A stretch of DNA of 32,823 bases, taken from an uncultured Prevotellaceae bacterium. Lineage in GTDB: Bacteria > Bacteroidota > Bacteroidia > Bacteroidales > Bacteroidaceae. How positions within the stretch are numbered: the stretch's first letter is position 1; each line of letters starts with the position of its first letter. This document shows, piece by piece, positions 26,382 to 32,823 of this stretch. Below the pieces are notes generated by a model. The model made no database searches. It was given only the letters and a program-made list of their open reading frames with translations, and was not told the origin of the DNA. The translations under genes and the position numbers were made by a program. The stretch spans positions 1-32,823 of the forward strand of contig CACXPX010000037.1 of NCBI GenBank assembly GCA_902769705.1, read 5' to 3'.

Positions 26382-26989
26382 AAGCCCCGCTTATCGGCAT
26401 TTGTCGCCACCGTCTGACCATTGATGGCGAGGGAGTGACCACTCTGGTAGCTTTTCATGGTTGTCCTTTGCGTTGCCAGTATTGCCTGAACAGCCAAAGT
26501 CTGCGTCCAGACGGTGTGTGGCAACGCCTTTCTGTTGATGAGATTCTTGAACAGGTGGTCATCGATGACCTTTATTTCCAAGCCACACGAGGCGGAATCT
26601 GCTTTGGAGGGGGCGAACCATTATTGCGGAGTGAGGTTATCAGAAAGTTCTGCCAACGATGTCCTAAGGAATGGAATATCTATCTCGAAACATCTCTCAA
26701 CGTCCCACTCCATCATCTTCAACAAGTAGTCCCCTATATCACCCATTTCTATATCGATATCAAGGACCTCTCATCCGATATCTATCGCCGTTATTGTTTA
26801 GCCGACAATGCTCGCGTTATGGAAAATCTCCAGTATCTCGCCGATCTACAATTGCAATCGCGTGTCACCCTTCGGCTTCCTCTCATTCCAAACTACAACA
26901 CTCCTTCCGACCGTCAGCGCAGTCGTCAGCAATTGGAGGAAATGGGCTTCACACACTTCGATGAATTCGAATACATCATTCCAGAATAG
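26378..26989 (+). CDS. Small radical SAM protein, activating-enzyme-like
   Basis: The 203-residue protein has the radical SAM cluster motif C29-x3-C33-x2-C36 in FHGCPLRCQYCLN and the SAM-binding G78-G79-E80 in CFGGGEPLL. Downstream strands LRLPLIPNYN match the barrel of pyruvate formate-lyase activase-type enzymes. It is shorter than PflA and lacks extra cysteine clusters (no SPASM domain), so it is not an anaerobic sulfatase maturase. No glycyl radical enzyme is encoded nearby. It overlaps the upstream TonB-domain gene by four bases. The substrate is unknown. The stop is followed by a repeat array rather than a clear terminator. Confidence 0.85.
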   Translation: MKAPLIGICRHRLTIDGEGVTTLVAFHGCPLRCQYCLNSQSLRPDGVWQRLSVDEILEQVVIDDLYFQATRGGICFGGGEPLLRSEVIRKFCQRCPKEWNIYLETSLNVPLHHLQQVVPYITHFYIDIKDLSSDIYRRYCLADNARVMENLQYLADLQLQSRVTLRLPLIPNYNTPSDRQRSRQQLEEMGFTHFDEFEYIIPE

Positions 26990-27051
26990 GGTTGATGACC
27001 ATTATTCTCGATTACCCAGAATGCAGAGTTCTAAAACAAAGACCCGCTCTG

Positions 27052-27139
27052 TTTTCTCAAAAGCCACAAGTGAGGCGGTCAAAGACCACAAATGAGACGG
27101 TCAAAGACCACAAATGAGGCGGCCAAAGACCACAAATGA
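27052..27139. repeat. Four tandem 22-bp units, TCAAAG family
   Basis: Units at 27052, 27074, 27096 and 27118. The last three are nearly identical: GGCGGTCAAAGACCACAAAT plus GA, with one or two substitutions. The layout (five bases, TCAAAG, eleven bases ending TGA) is the same as in the arrays at 15818 and 32566. Confidence 0.9.
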
Positions 27140-27251
27140 CAAATCAAGTAGTGGGGCTTTTGTTGATTTCAATGAGCAAATGCCGATACCAAAGGGAGAC
27201 AAACGCATTATAGTTGAAGATGTTGTGGAAGTTGATAATATCACTTTGTAA
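27114..27251 (+). CDS. Possible small or remnant ORF, 45 codons
   Basis: The ATG lies inside the repeat array. After a repeat-encoded start, the frame gives AFVDFNEQMPIPKGDKRI and then an acidic IVEDVVEVDNITL end. The protein-like composition after 27155 suggests a gene remnant whose front was replaced by the repeats, or a chance frame. No homologue recognised. Confidence 0.25.
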   Translation: MRRPKTTNDKSSSGAFVDFNEQMPIPKGDKRIIVEDVVEVDNITL

Positions 27252-27303
27252 TTCTTCAATCCGTCTCATTTGAATGATTCAGAGCGATATTTCTTCAAAA
27301 TCT

Positions 27304-27335
27304 TTTGTCCGTTTCGGCGATTTTTCGTATATTTG
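27304..27335 (+). promoter_or_regulatory. Consensus promoter for the lipoprotein gene
   Basis: TTTG (27304-27307), 20 nt, TATATTTG (27328-27335), with the start codon 31 bp downstream. Full consensus match. Confidence 0.72.
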
Positions 27336-27366
27336 CCACTCGAAAGATTAACCAATAAATATTCAT

Positions 27367-28170
27367 ATGAAGAAATTTACGATTGTTGTCGCCGTAATGG
27401 CGATTTTTCTGAGTGTTGGCTGTAGGCAGACTCAGAACAAACAAGAGGTTGCTGCCGACAATGGAGTGGCGTGGTATGAGGATATGGAGGCGCTGCAGGC
27501 AGATCTTTCAGCAGCTATTGCTGATGCGCAGAAGCTTGATTCCTCAAAGATTTCAAATGACCTGATGCCTGTGAAGAAAGGCTATCCCGGGCAAGAGTGG
27601 GGCACTTTTGATGGACACGACATGGTGCTTTGTGTGACGCTGGCTGATACGAGCCGCATGAAGCGTTTCTTTGGCCGTGATGATGTCTATCAGATTGACC
27701 GCGAGATGGGTACTTGGGTGACATTGCCCGCCAATTGGCTGAGCAAGAAAGATGCTTTCGAAGGTCTCGACAGCGTGGCAGCCCATATGAGACTGATTCA
27801 GATGTACGGTCTTAGTCCTGATTGTGATTATAATATCATGGTGTTGTTCTATGCAGATCCTGCCAGTATGTTCCGTCCTGCACACGATCCCGATATCACT
27901 ACCACTTCGGCAGGGCTGGAATTCCCAGATTATGCAAACGAAAACTACAAGGTGGGAGAGACCAACTTCCGCGAATGGTATCGCTACAGCGTATCAGCCG
28001 CTTACGAAGACGACAGCCCACTTCCCTGGACGCAGATGGGATATACTTACGACTGGCATAATGGAGCCGACCATCGTGGATTGTCGGAATACATAGTGGG
28101 TCATCATGCCTTGATTAAGGTGAAGTCGTGTGTGAGCGAATGGGCTTTCATCCAGAGTCTCTTTAAATAA
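27367..28170 (+). CDS. Putative lipoprotein of unknown function
   Basis: The 267-residue protein starts with a lipoprotein-type signal (MKKFTIVVAVMAIFLSVGC, lipid on C19) and a short polar linker. The mature part has no domain I can name. Visible features are a charged helical region (about 38-60), the aromatic-rich segments YPGQEWGTFDGHDMVLCVTL and REWYRYSVSAAYEDDSP, and a His-rich stretch near the C-terminus (DWHNGADHRGLSEYIVGHHA). Only two cysteines remain after the lipid site. It stands alone with a consensus promoter and is probably an envelope protein of Bacteroidales; the role is unknown. Confidence 0.7.
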   Translation: MKKFTIVVAVMAIFLSVGCRQTQNKQEVAADNGVAWYEDMEALQADLSAAIADAQKLDSSKISNDLMPVKKGYPGQEWGTFDGHDMVLCVTLADTSRMKRFFGRDDVYQIDREMGTWVTLPANWLSKKDAFEGLDSVAAHMRLIQMYGLSPDCDYNIMVLFYADPASMFRPAHDPDITTTSAGLEFPDYANENYKVGETNFREWYRYSVSAAYEDDSPLPWTQMGYTYDWHNGADHRGLSEYIVGHHALIKVKSCVSEWAFIQSLFK

Positions 28171-28175
28171 GCATA

Positions 28176-28257
28176 AAGAGTATAAAGGGGAGGGAGAGAG
28201 CATAAAGGGACATTTGTCCTAGGCCCCTTCACTCCTCTTTAAGCCCTTTAAACTCTT
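28176..28257. repeat. Long imperfect inverted repeat after the lipoprotein gene
   Basis: AAGAGTATAAAGGG (28176-28189) pairs with CCCTTTAAACTCTT (28244-28257) with one mismatch. A small inner hairpin (GGACATTTGTCC, 28209-28220) lies in the loop. There is no T-run after it, so it is not a classical terminator. Confidence 0.5.
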
Positions 28258-28337
28258 GAAGTGAATATATATAATAATAAGGTGTGGAATAAGTTTCAGT
28301 TATTCGCTCACCGATCAACAAATAATGAACAAAAGAA

Positions 28338-28682
28338 ATGGAAGACAATAACAACCACAACAACCAGGACGAAAATGTCAATCCGAATCCACAGTTCCAA
28401 CTGGAGCTGAAACCAGAGATTGCCGGAGGCGTTTATTGTAATTTTGCCCTTATCAGCCATTCCCACAGCGATTTCGTATTGGATTTTGCCCGCGTAATGC
28501 CTGGTATGCCCAAGCCTGAGGTCGTCAGTCGCGTCATCTTGGCACCCGAACATGCCAAACGTCTGCTGGCTGCCTTGCAGGAGAATATCTATAAATATGA
28601 ACAGGAATTCGGGAAAATCGTTGTGCCAGGACAGGAACAACGGACGATAGCTCCTTTTGGCACTCGCAAAGGACAGGCGTAA
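28338..28682 (+). CDS. DUF3467 family protein
   Basis: The 114-residue protein has an Asn-rich start. The conserved core is GGVYCNFALISHSHSDFVLDF, then PEVVSRVILAPEHAKRLLAALQENIYKYEQEFGKI. This is the small conserved protein that in Bacteroidales normally lies directly between rpoC and rpsL. It therefore marks the point where the conserved block resumes after the accessory segment. Its biochemical role is unknown; linkage to rpoC and rpsL suggests a role tied to gene expression. No clear promoter was seen in the 167 bp upstream. Confidence 0.88.
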   Translation: MEDNNNHNNQDENVNPNPQFQLELKPEIAGGVYCNFALISHSHSDFVLDFARVMPGMPKPEVVSRVILAPEHAKRLLAALQENIYKYEQEFGKIVVPGQEQRTIAPFGTRKGQA

Positions 28683-28915
28683 AGAGGAATTGTAGTTAAA
28701 AAACGTCAACAAAGTGTATATTTGCTTAAATTGAGGCAAGTGTACACTTTTTTGTTTTCCATTAATTAGGTAAAATGAAGAATTGTTTGTACCTTTGCAG
28801 CCCGTAACGCCTTTTTGCACAGCTCCAAAATAGGGGCGAGTGTGCGGTAGAGGTGTGTAATGTATTGAAAATAAACGAAATAAAATAAATAACAAAAAAT
28901 TAAAAACGTAAAATT
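28683..28915 (+). promoter_or_regulatory. Promoter and leader region of rpsL
   Basis: Two -7 type boxes are present: TATATTTG (28718-28725) and TACCTTTG (28790-28797, followed by CAGCCC). Neither has a perfect TTTG at the right distance. The leader from about 28805 to 28915 contains a G-rich run (GGGGCGAGTGTGCGG) that might fold as a ribosomal-protein leader; this was not resolved. Confidence 0.5.
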
Positions 28916-29296
28916 ATGCCTACTATTTCACAGTTAGTAAGAAAAGGCAGAAAGGAACTTGTGGACAAGAGCAAGTCACCCGCTTTGGATTCATGTCCTC
29001 AGCGTCGTGGTGTTTGTGTTCGTGTTTACACAACAACTCCTAAGAAGCCTAATTCGGCAATGCGTAAAGTTGCCCGTGTTCGTTTGACAAACCAGAAGGA
29101 AGTGAACTCTTACATCCCCGGAGAGGGCCACAACCTTCAGGAGCACTCTATCGTTTTGGTACGTGGTGGTCGTGTGAAAGACCTGCCCGGTGTACGTTAT
29201 CACATCGTTCGTGGTACGCTTGATACCGCAGGTGTGGCCAATCGCACCCAGCGCCGCAGTAAGTACGGTGCTAAACGTCCGAAAGCTAAGAAGTAA
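28916..29296 (+). CDS. rpsL: 30S ribosomal protein S12
   Basis: S12 monitors codon-anticodon pairing in the decoding centre. The 126-residue protein starts [15 protein letters not shown] and contains [20 protein letters not shown] (K43-K44) and [21 protein letters not shown]. The lysines linked to streptomycin resistance are unmutated. It ends in the basic tail [13 protein letters not shown]. It is followed by rpsG and fusA, the classical str operon order. Confidence 0.97.
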   Translation: MPTISQLVRKGRKELVDKSKSPALDSCPQRRGVCVRVYTTTPKKPNSAMRKVARVRLTNQKEVNSYIPGEGHNLQEHSIVLVRGGRVKDLPGVRYHIVRGTLDTAGVANRTQRRSKYGAKRPKAKK

Positions 29297-29451
29297 TAAT
29301 CGGAGAAGATTAATACTAAGGACAAAATCATTTCATTAAACAAAAACGTTTTGCTGGAGAAATGTTATAAAGGTTGAGTAAACGTCCGGGAGCGGATGTT
29401 GAAGAACAAAGAATTGACAACCCCATGCAGAATTAATTTTTTCAAAACAAA

Positions 29452-29928
29452 ATGAGAAAAGCAAAACCAAAGAAGCGTCTGGTTCTTCCCGATCCAGTCT
29501 TCAATGACACTAAAGTGTCGAAATTCGTGAATCACCTGATGTATGATGGTAAAAAGACCATTTCATACGCTATTTTCTACAAGGCTCTTGACATCGTGAA
29601 AGAGAAGATGGCCAAGGAGGAGAAGTCTCCCCTGGAAATCTGGAAGCAGGGTCTTGACAACATCACTCCGCAGGTGGAGGTGAAGAGCCGCCGTATCGGT
29701 GGTGCAACCTTCCAGGTTCCTACGGAAATCCGCCCCGACCGCAAAGAGAGCATTTCGATGAAGAACATGATCAACTACGCCCGCAAGCGTGGTGGCAAAG
29801 GTATGGCCGAGAAATTGGCTGCTGAGATCATGGACGCCTATAACAACCAGGGTGGTGCCTTCAAACGTAAGGAGGATATGCACCGTATGGCTGAGGCTAA
29901 CCGCGCATTTGCACACTTCAGGTTTTAA
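29452..29928 (+). CDS. rpsG: 30S ribosomal protein S7
   Basis: S7 nucleates folding of the 16S rRNA 3' domain and contacts E-site tRNA. The 158-residue protein starts [15 protein letters not shown] and contains [37 protein letters not shown] and the C-terminal [15 protein letters not shown]. Length is normal. The 155 bp between rpsL and rpsG is unusually long for the operon and may hold a translational control site; no fold was resolved. Confidence 0.97.
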   Translation: MRKAKPKKRLVLPDPVFNDTKVSKFVNHLMYDGKKTISYAIFYKALDIVKEKMAKEEKSPLEIWKQGLDNITPQVEVKSRRIGGATFQVPTEIRPDRKESISMKNMINYARKRGGKGMAEKLAAEIMDAYNNQGGAFKRKEDMHRMAEANRAFAHFRF

Positions 29929-29970
29929 TAGTTAAAGGTAAAAAGGTAAAAGGATAAAAGATAAAAGAAA

Positions 29971-32051
29971 ATGGCAAATCGCGATTTACATTTGACACGT
30001 AACATCGGCATTATGGCCCACATCGATGCCGGTAAGACCACCACTTCAGAGCGTATCCTGTTCTACACGGGTAAGACCCACAAAATTGGTGAGGTGCACG
30101 ATGGTGCCGCCACTATGGACTGGATGGCTCAGGAGCAGGAGCGTGGTATCACGATCACATCGGCTGCTACGACCTGTAACTGGAACTATGATGGTAAGCA
30201 ATACAAGATCAATCTGATTGACACTCCGGGACACGTCGACTTCACCGCTGAGGTGGAGCGCTCGTTGCGTGTGTTGGATGGAGCTGTCGCTACTTATAGT
30301 GCCGCTGACGGTGTGCAGCCTCAGTCGGAGACAGTGTGGCGTCAGGCTGACAAATACAATGTTCCGCGTATCGGTTACGTGAACAAGATGGACCGTTCAG
30401 GTGCTGACTTCTTTGAGACCGTTCAGCAGATGAAGGACATCCTGGGTGCCAACCCCTGCCCCGTGCAGATTCCTATTGGCGCTGAGGAGAACTTCAAAGG
30501 CGTTGTGGACCTCATCAAGATGAAGGCTATCCTGTGGAACGACGAGACAATGGGTGCTGAGTACGACGTCGAAGATATCCCTGCTGACCTCGTGGACGAG
30601 GCCAACGAGTGGCGCGAAAAGATGATTGAGACTGCCGCCAGCTTCGATGACGACCTGATGGAGAAATACCTCGACGGCCAGGAAATTCCTGAGGAGCAGA
30701 TTCTTGCTGCTATCCGCAAGGGATGCTGCGCTATGGAGGTGACCCCGATGGTGCTTGGTTCTTCTTACAAGAACAAGGGTGTTCAGCCCCTTCTCGACTA
30801 TGTTTGCGCATTCCTTCCCTCACCCCTCGATACAGAGGCTGTGATTGGTGTGAACCCCAACACTGAAGAGGAAGAAGGCCGCAAGCCCAGCGAGCAAGAG
30901 CCCACATCGGCTTTGGCATTTAAGATTGCCACCGATCCCTATATGGGTCGCTTGGTGTTCTTCCGTGTCTATTCGGGTAAGGTTGAGGCAGGTTCTTATG
31001 TCTACAACCCCCGTTCGGGCAAGAAGGAGCGCATCAGCCGTCTGTTCCAGATGAACTCTAACAAGGAGATTCCTATGGAGTCTATCGACGCTGGTGATAT
31101 CGGCGCAGGTGTAGGCTTCAAGGATATCCGCACAGGTGACACCCTGTGTGACGAGGCTCATCCCATCGTCCTCGAGTCGATGACCTTCCCCGACACTGTG
31201 ATTTCTATCGCTGTGGAGCCGAAGAGCCAGGCAGATATTGCCAAACTCGACAACGGACTGGCCAAGTTGGCTGAAGAAGATCCCACCTTCACCGTACGTA
31301 CCGATGAGCAGAGTGGCCAGACCATCATCTCGGGTATGGGTGAGTTGCACCTCGACATCATCATCGACCGTCTGAAGCGCGAGACTACAAGGAAGCTATC
31401 ACGAAGACTGTCGAGAACTATCGCGAGGTCTACAAGAAGCAGACTGGTGGTCGCGGTAAGTTTGCCGACATCATCGTCAACGTTGGTCCTAAGGATCCCG
31501 ACTACACCGAGGGCGACTTGCAGTTCGTTAACGAGGTGAAGGGTGGTAACATTCCTAAGGAGTACATCCCCTCCATCCAGAAGGGCTTCGAGACAGCTAT
31601 GAAGAATGGTGTGCTCGGTGGCTATCCTATGACTGGCCTGAAGGTGACTGTCGTCGATGGTTCGTTCCATCCCGTGGACTCCGACCAGTTGTCGTTCGAG
31701 CTCGCAGCTATCAACGCCTATCGCAACATCTGCCCGAAGGCTGGCCCCGCTCTGATGGAGCCCATCATGAAGGTGGAAGTTGTCACTCCTGAGGAGAACA
31801 TGGGTGACGTGATCGGTGACTTGAACAAGCGTCGCGGACAGGTTGAAGGTATGGACGAGGCCCGCTCAGGTGCTCGTATCATTAAGGCAATGGTGCCGCT
31901 GGCCGAGATGTTCGGTTATGTGACTGCTTTGCGTACCATCACTTCTGGTCGTGCAACCAGTTCGATGGAGTATGACCATCACGCTCCGCTGTCCAGCTCT
32001 ATCGCTAAGGCTGTGCTCGAGGAGGTGAAAGGTCGTGCAGACCTGGTATAA
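29971..32051 (+). CDS. fusA: Elongation factor G, broken by an internal deletion
   Basis: EF-G is the GTPase that drives translocation. The G domain is normal: [20 protein letters not shown] for the P-loop, DTPGHVDF and NKMDRSGAD. Domain 2 and the start of domain 3 follow, up to [17 protein letters not shown] at 31383. The sequence then leaves the frame. The homologous protein continues in another frame from about 31383 ([18 protein letters not shown]) through domains 4 and 5 to RADLV and the stop at 32051. About 12-13 residues (usually FKVE...QGxPQV) are missing, equal to about 37 nt. Read literally, the first frame ends at 31539. Everything else is preserved, so an assembly or sequence error is likely. 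A second EF-G elsewhere in the genome cannot be excluded. Confidence 0.93.
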
Positions 32052-32147
32052 TTGACCATTTCACTATTTGGCGATTTGACAATTGCTGTTGAGTCGTCAG
32101 ATAGTGATAATCATATCGCAGTTGAGCAAATGACTCTTTAGCTGCGA

Positions 32148-32180
32148 AAAATAGTAAAATTGTTAAATAGTAAAATTGTA
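32148..32180 (+). repeat. Short tandem repeat before rpsJ
   Basis: AAATAGTAAAATTGT occurs twice in direct succession (about 32149-32163 and 32165-32179), shortly before the rpsJ start. It may unfold the translation start region; otherwise no role is seen. Confidence 0.4.
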
Positions 32181-32190
32181 AAATTAAGCA

Positions 32191-32496
32191 ATGAGTCAGA
32201 AAATCAGAATCAAGTTGAAGAGCTACGACCACAAACTCGTAGACAAGTCGGCTGAGAAGATCGTGAAGGCTGTGAAAGCCACAGGCGCTGTTGTCAGCGG
32301 TCCGATCCCCCTGCCCACACACAAGCGTATTTACACTGTGAACCGCAGTACGTTCGTTAACAAGAAGGCACGTGAGCAATTCCAGTTGTCAGACTACAAG
32401 CGTCTGATTGACATCTACAGCTCTACCGCCAAGACTGTTGACGCCCTGATGAAGCTCGAGCTCCCCAGCGGTGTTGAGGTTGAAATCAAGGTATAG
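32191..32496 (+). CDS. rpsJ: 30S ribosomal protein S10 (NusE)
   Basis: S10 sits in the 30S head and also acts as NusE in transcription antitermination, where it binds NusG (encoded in this window). The 101-residue protein starts [20 protein letters not shown] and contains [20 protein letters not shown] with the long loop, and [21 protein letters not shown]. Length is normal. In Bacteroidales rplC normally follows directly; here a terminator and repeats follow instead. Confidence 0.97.
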   Translation: MSQKIRIKLKSYDHKLVDKSAEKIVKAVKATGAVVSGPIPLPTHKRIYTVNRSTFVNKKAREQFQLSDYKRLIDIYSSTAKTVDALMKLELPSGVEVEIKV

Positions 32497-32519
32497 AATA
32501 CTGTTTGCAGCATTAAGAT

Positions 32520-32556
32520 AAGCGGCACGCCAACGTTGGTGTGCCGCTTTCTTTTT
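32520..32556 (+). terminator. Terminator after rpsJ
   Basis: AGCGGCACGCCAA (32521-32533) pairs with TTGGTGTGCCGCT (32536-32548) with one G-T pair and is followed by TTTCTTTTT. A terminator here is unexpected because the S10 operon should continue into rplC. Confidence 0.85.
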
Positions 32557-32565
32557 CAAAAATGG

Positions 32566-32653
32566 CCCTCTCAAAGCATAGCTTTCATGCGACAAAAGCA
32601 TATCTCTTGCGCGGTCAAAGCTATGCAATGAGGCGGTCAAAGATACGAGTTGG
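32566..32653. repeat. Third 22-bp array, four units, TCAAAG family
   Basis: Units at 32566, 32588, 32610 and 32632, each five bases, then TCAAAG (CAAAAG in the second), then eleven variable bases. The fourth unit contains GGCGGTCAAAGATACGAG, whose reverse complement includes TATCTTTG, the -7 promoter consensus. Confidence 0.8.
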
Positions 32654-32744
32654 TGAGAGGAGAGCGGAAGGTTTTGTCTTGTACTGAAATAGGTTGACTC
32701 CCATGCAGCCTTAAATGTTAAATCATTAAATTCATTTAAGCAAA

Positions 32745-32823
32745 ATGGGAAACAAGAAATTCAGTCGCGGTTTGAAGCGCAGTATTTGCATTGAGTACAT
32801 GCAAAGTGGACAGTCACGGAAGG
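32745..32823 (+). CDS. Start of a basic protein, possibly a transposase (cut by window end)
   Basis: Only 26 codons are visible: MGNKKFSRGLKRSICIEYMQ then SGQSRK. The basic start with a K-F-S-x-x-x-K-R pattern followed by a helix resembles the N-terminal helix-turn-helix of Bacteroidota transposases (IS3-type OrfA). It is clearly not ribosomal protein L3, the expected next gene. The upstream GTACTGAAATAGGTTGACTC (32681-32700) could belong to an insertion-sequence end. Identification is tentative. Confidence 0.4.
   Translation, partial: MGNKKFSRGLKRSICIEYMQSGQSRK

Larger units (their letters stand above)
26990..27366. other. Intergenic region with second 22-bp array and a possible remnant ORF
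   Basis: It contains the 22-bp units at 27052-27139, a 45-codon open frame at 27114-27251 and the promoter of the next gene at 27304-27335. I see no terminator hairpin after the radical SAM gene. Confidence 0.6.

Noticed and set aside
26378-26989. Anaerobic sulfatase maturase for the nearby serine-type sulfatase
   Set aside because: Only about 203 residues with one cluster motif; maturases are about 400 residues with additional cysteine clusters.
31375-31545. Programmed ribosomal frameshift in fusA
   Set aside because: No slippery sequence or stimulatory structure is evident, and conserved residues are missing, so a simple shift would not restore the protein.

Overview
The window is bacterial and looks like a Bacteroidales genome, most probably Prevotella or a close relative. 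The evidence is the gene order tuf, tRNA-Trp, secE, nusG, rplKAJL, rpoBC, then a DUF3467 gene, rpsL, rpsG, fusA and rpsJ, together with Bacteroidota-type promoters (TTTG, 19-21 nt, TAnnTTTG) in front of many transcription units. The accessory content also fits: a BspA-like LRR surface protein, a serine-type sulfatase, GH84 and GH35 enzymes, TonB-type proteins and lipoproteins.

Region 1 (1-11926, + strand) is the information-processing block: the 3' end of tuf, two small hairpins, tRNA-Trp(CCA), secE, nusG, the L11/L1/L10/L7-L12 genes, an attenuator-like hairpin, rpoB, rpoC and a strong terminator. Region 2 (about 11927-28337) is a roughly 16.4 kb accessory segment lying between rpoC and the DUF3467-rpsL cluster, which are normally neighbours in Bacteroidales. 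It holds a large LRR protein with a translationally coupled small protein, a sulfatase (-), a GH84 beta-N-acetylglucosaminidase (+), a GH35 beta-galactosidase (-), a lipoprotein with a CxxCH haem-c motif and beta-propeller repeats (-) coupled to a membrane/helical-repeat protein (-), a Cys-rich TonB-domain protein overlapping a small radical SAM enzyme (+), and a lipoprotein of unknown function (+). Region 3 (28338-32823, + strand) resumes the conserved block with the DUF3467 gene, rpsL, rpsG, fusA and rpsJ. It then breaks off: where rplC is expected there is a terminator, a repeat array and the start of what may be a transposase.

The sulfatase, GH84 and GH35 fit removal of sulfate, GlcNAc and galactose from host-type glycans. 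No SusC/SusD pair is present, so this is not a classical polysaccharide utilisation locus. The haem-motif lipoprotein with its membrane partner, and the TonB/radical SAM pair, are the two gene pairs whose joint function I cannot assign.

Two broader observations stand out. First, three conserved essential genes are each broken by one indel: tuf by a 47-bp tandem duplication, rplL by loss of its hinge, and fusA by loss of about 37 nt. This looks more like assembly error than biology. Second, three intergenic sites carry arrays with an exact 22-bp period and a recurrent TCAAAG-like core. One of these includes four AT-rich palindromes and runs into the sulfatase stop codon. They look like one dispersed repeat family of unknown role.
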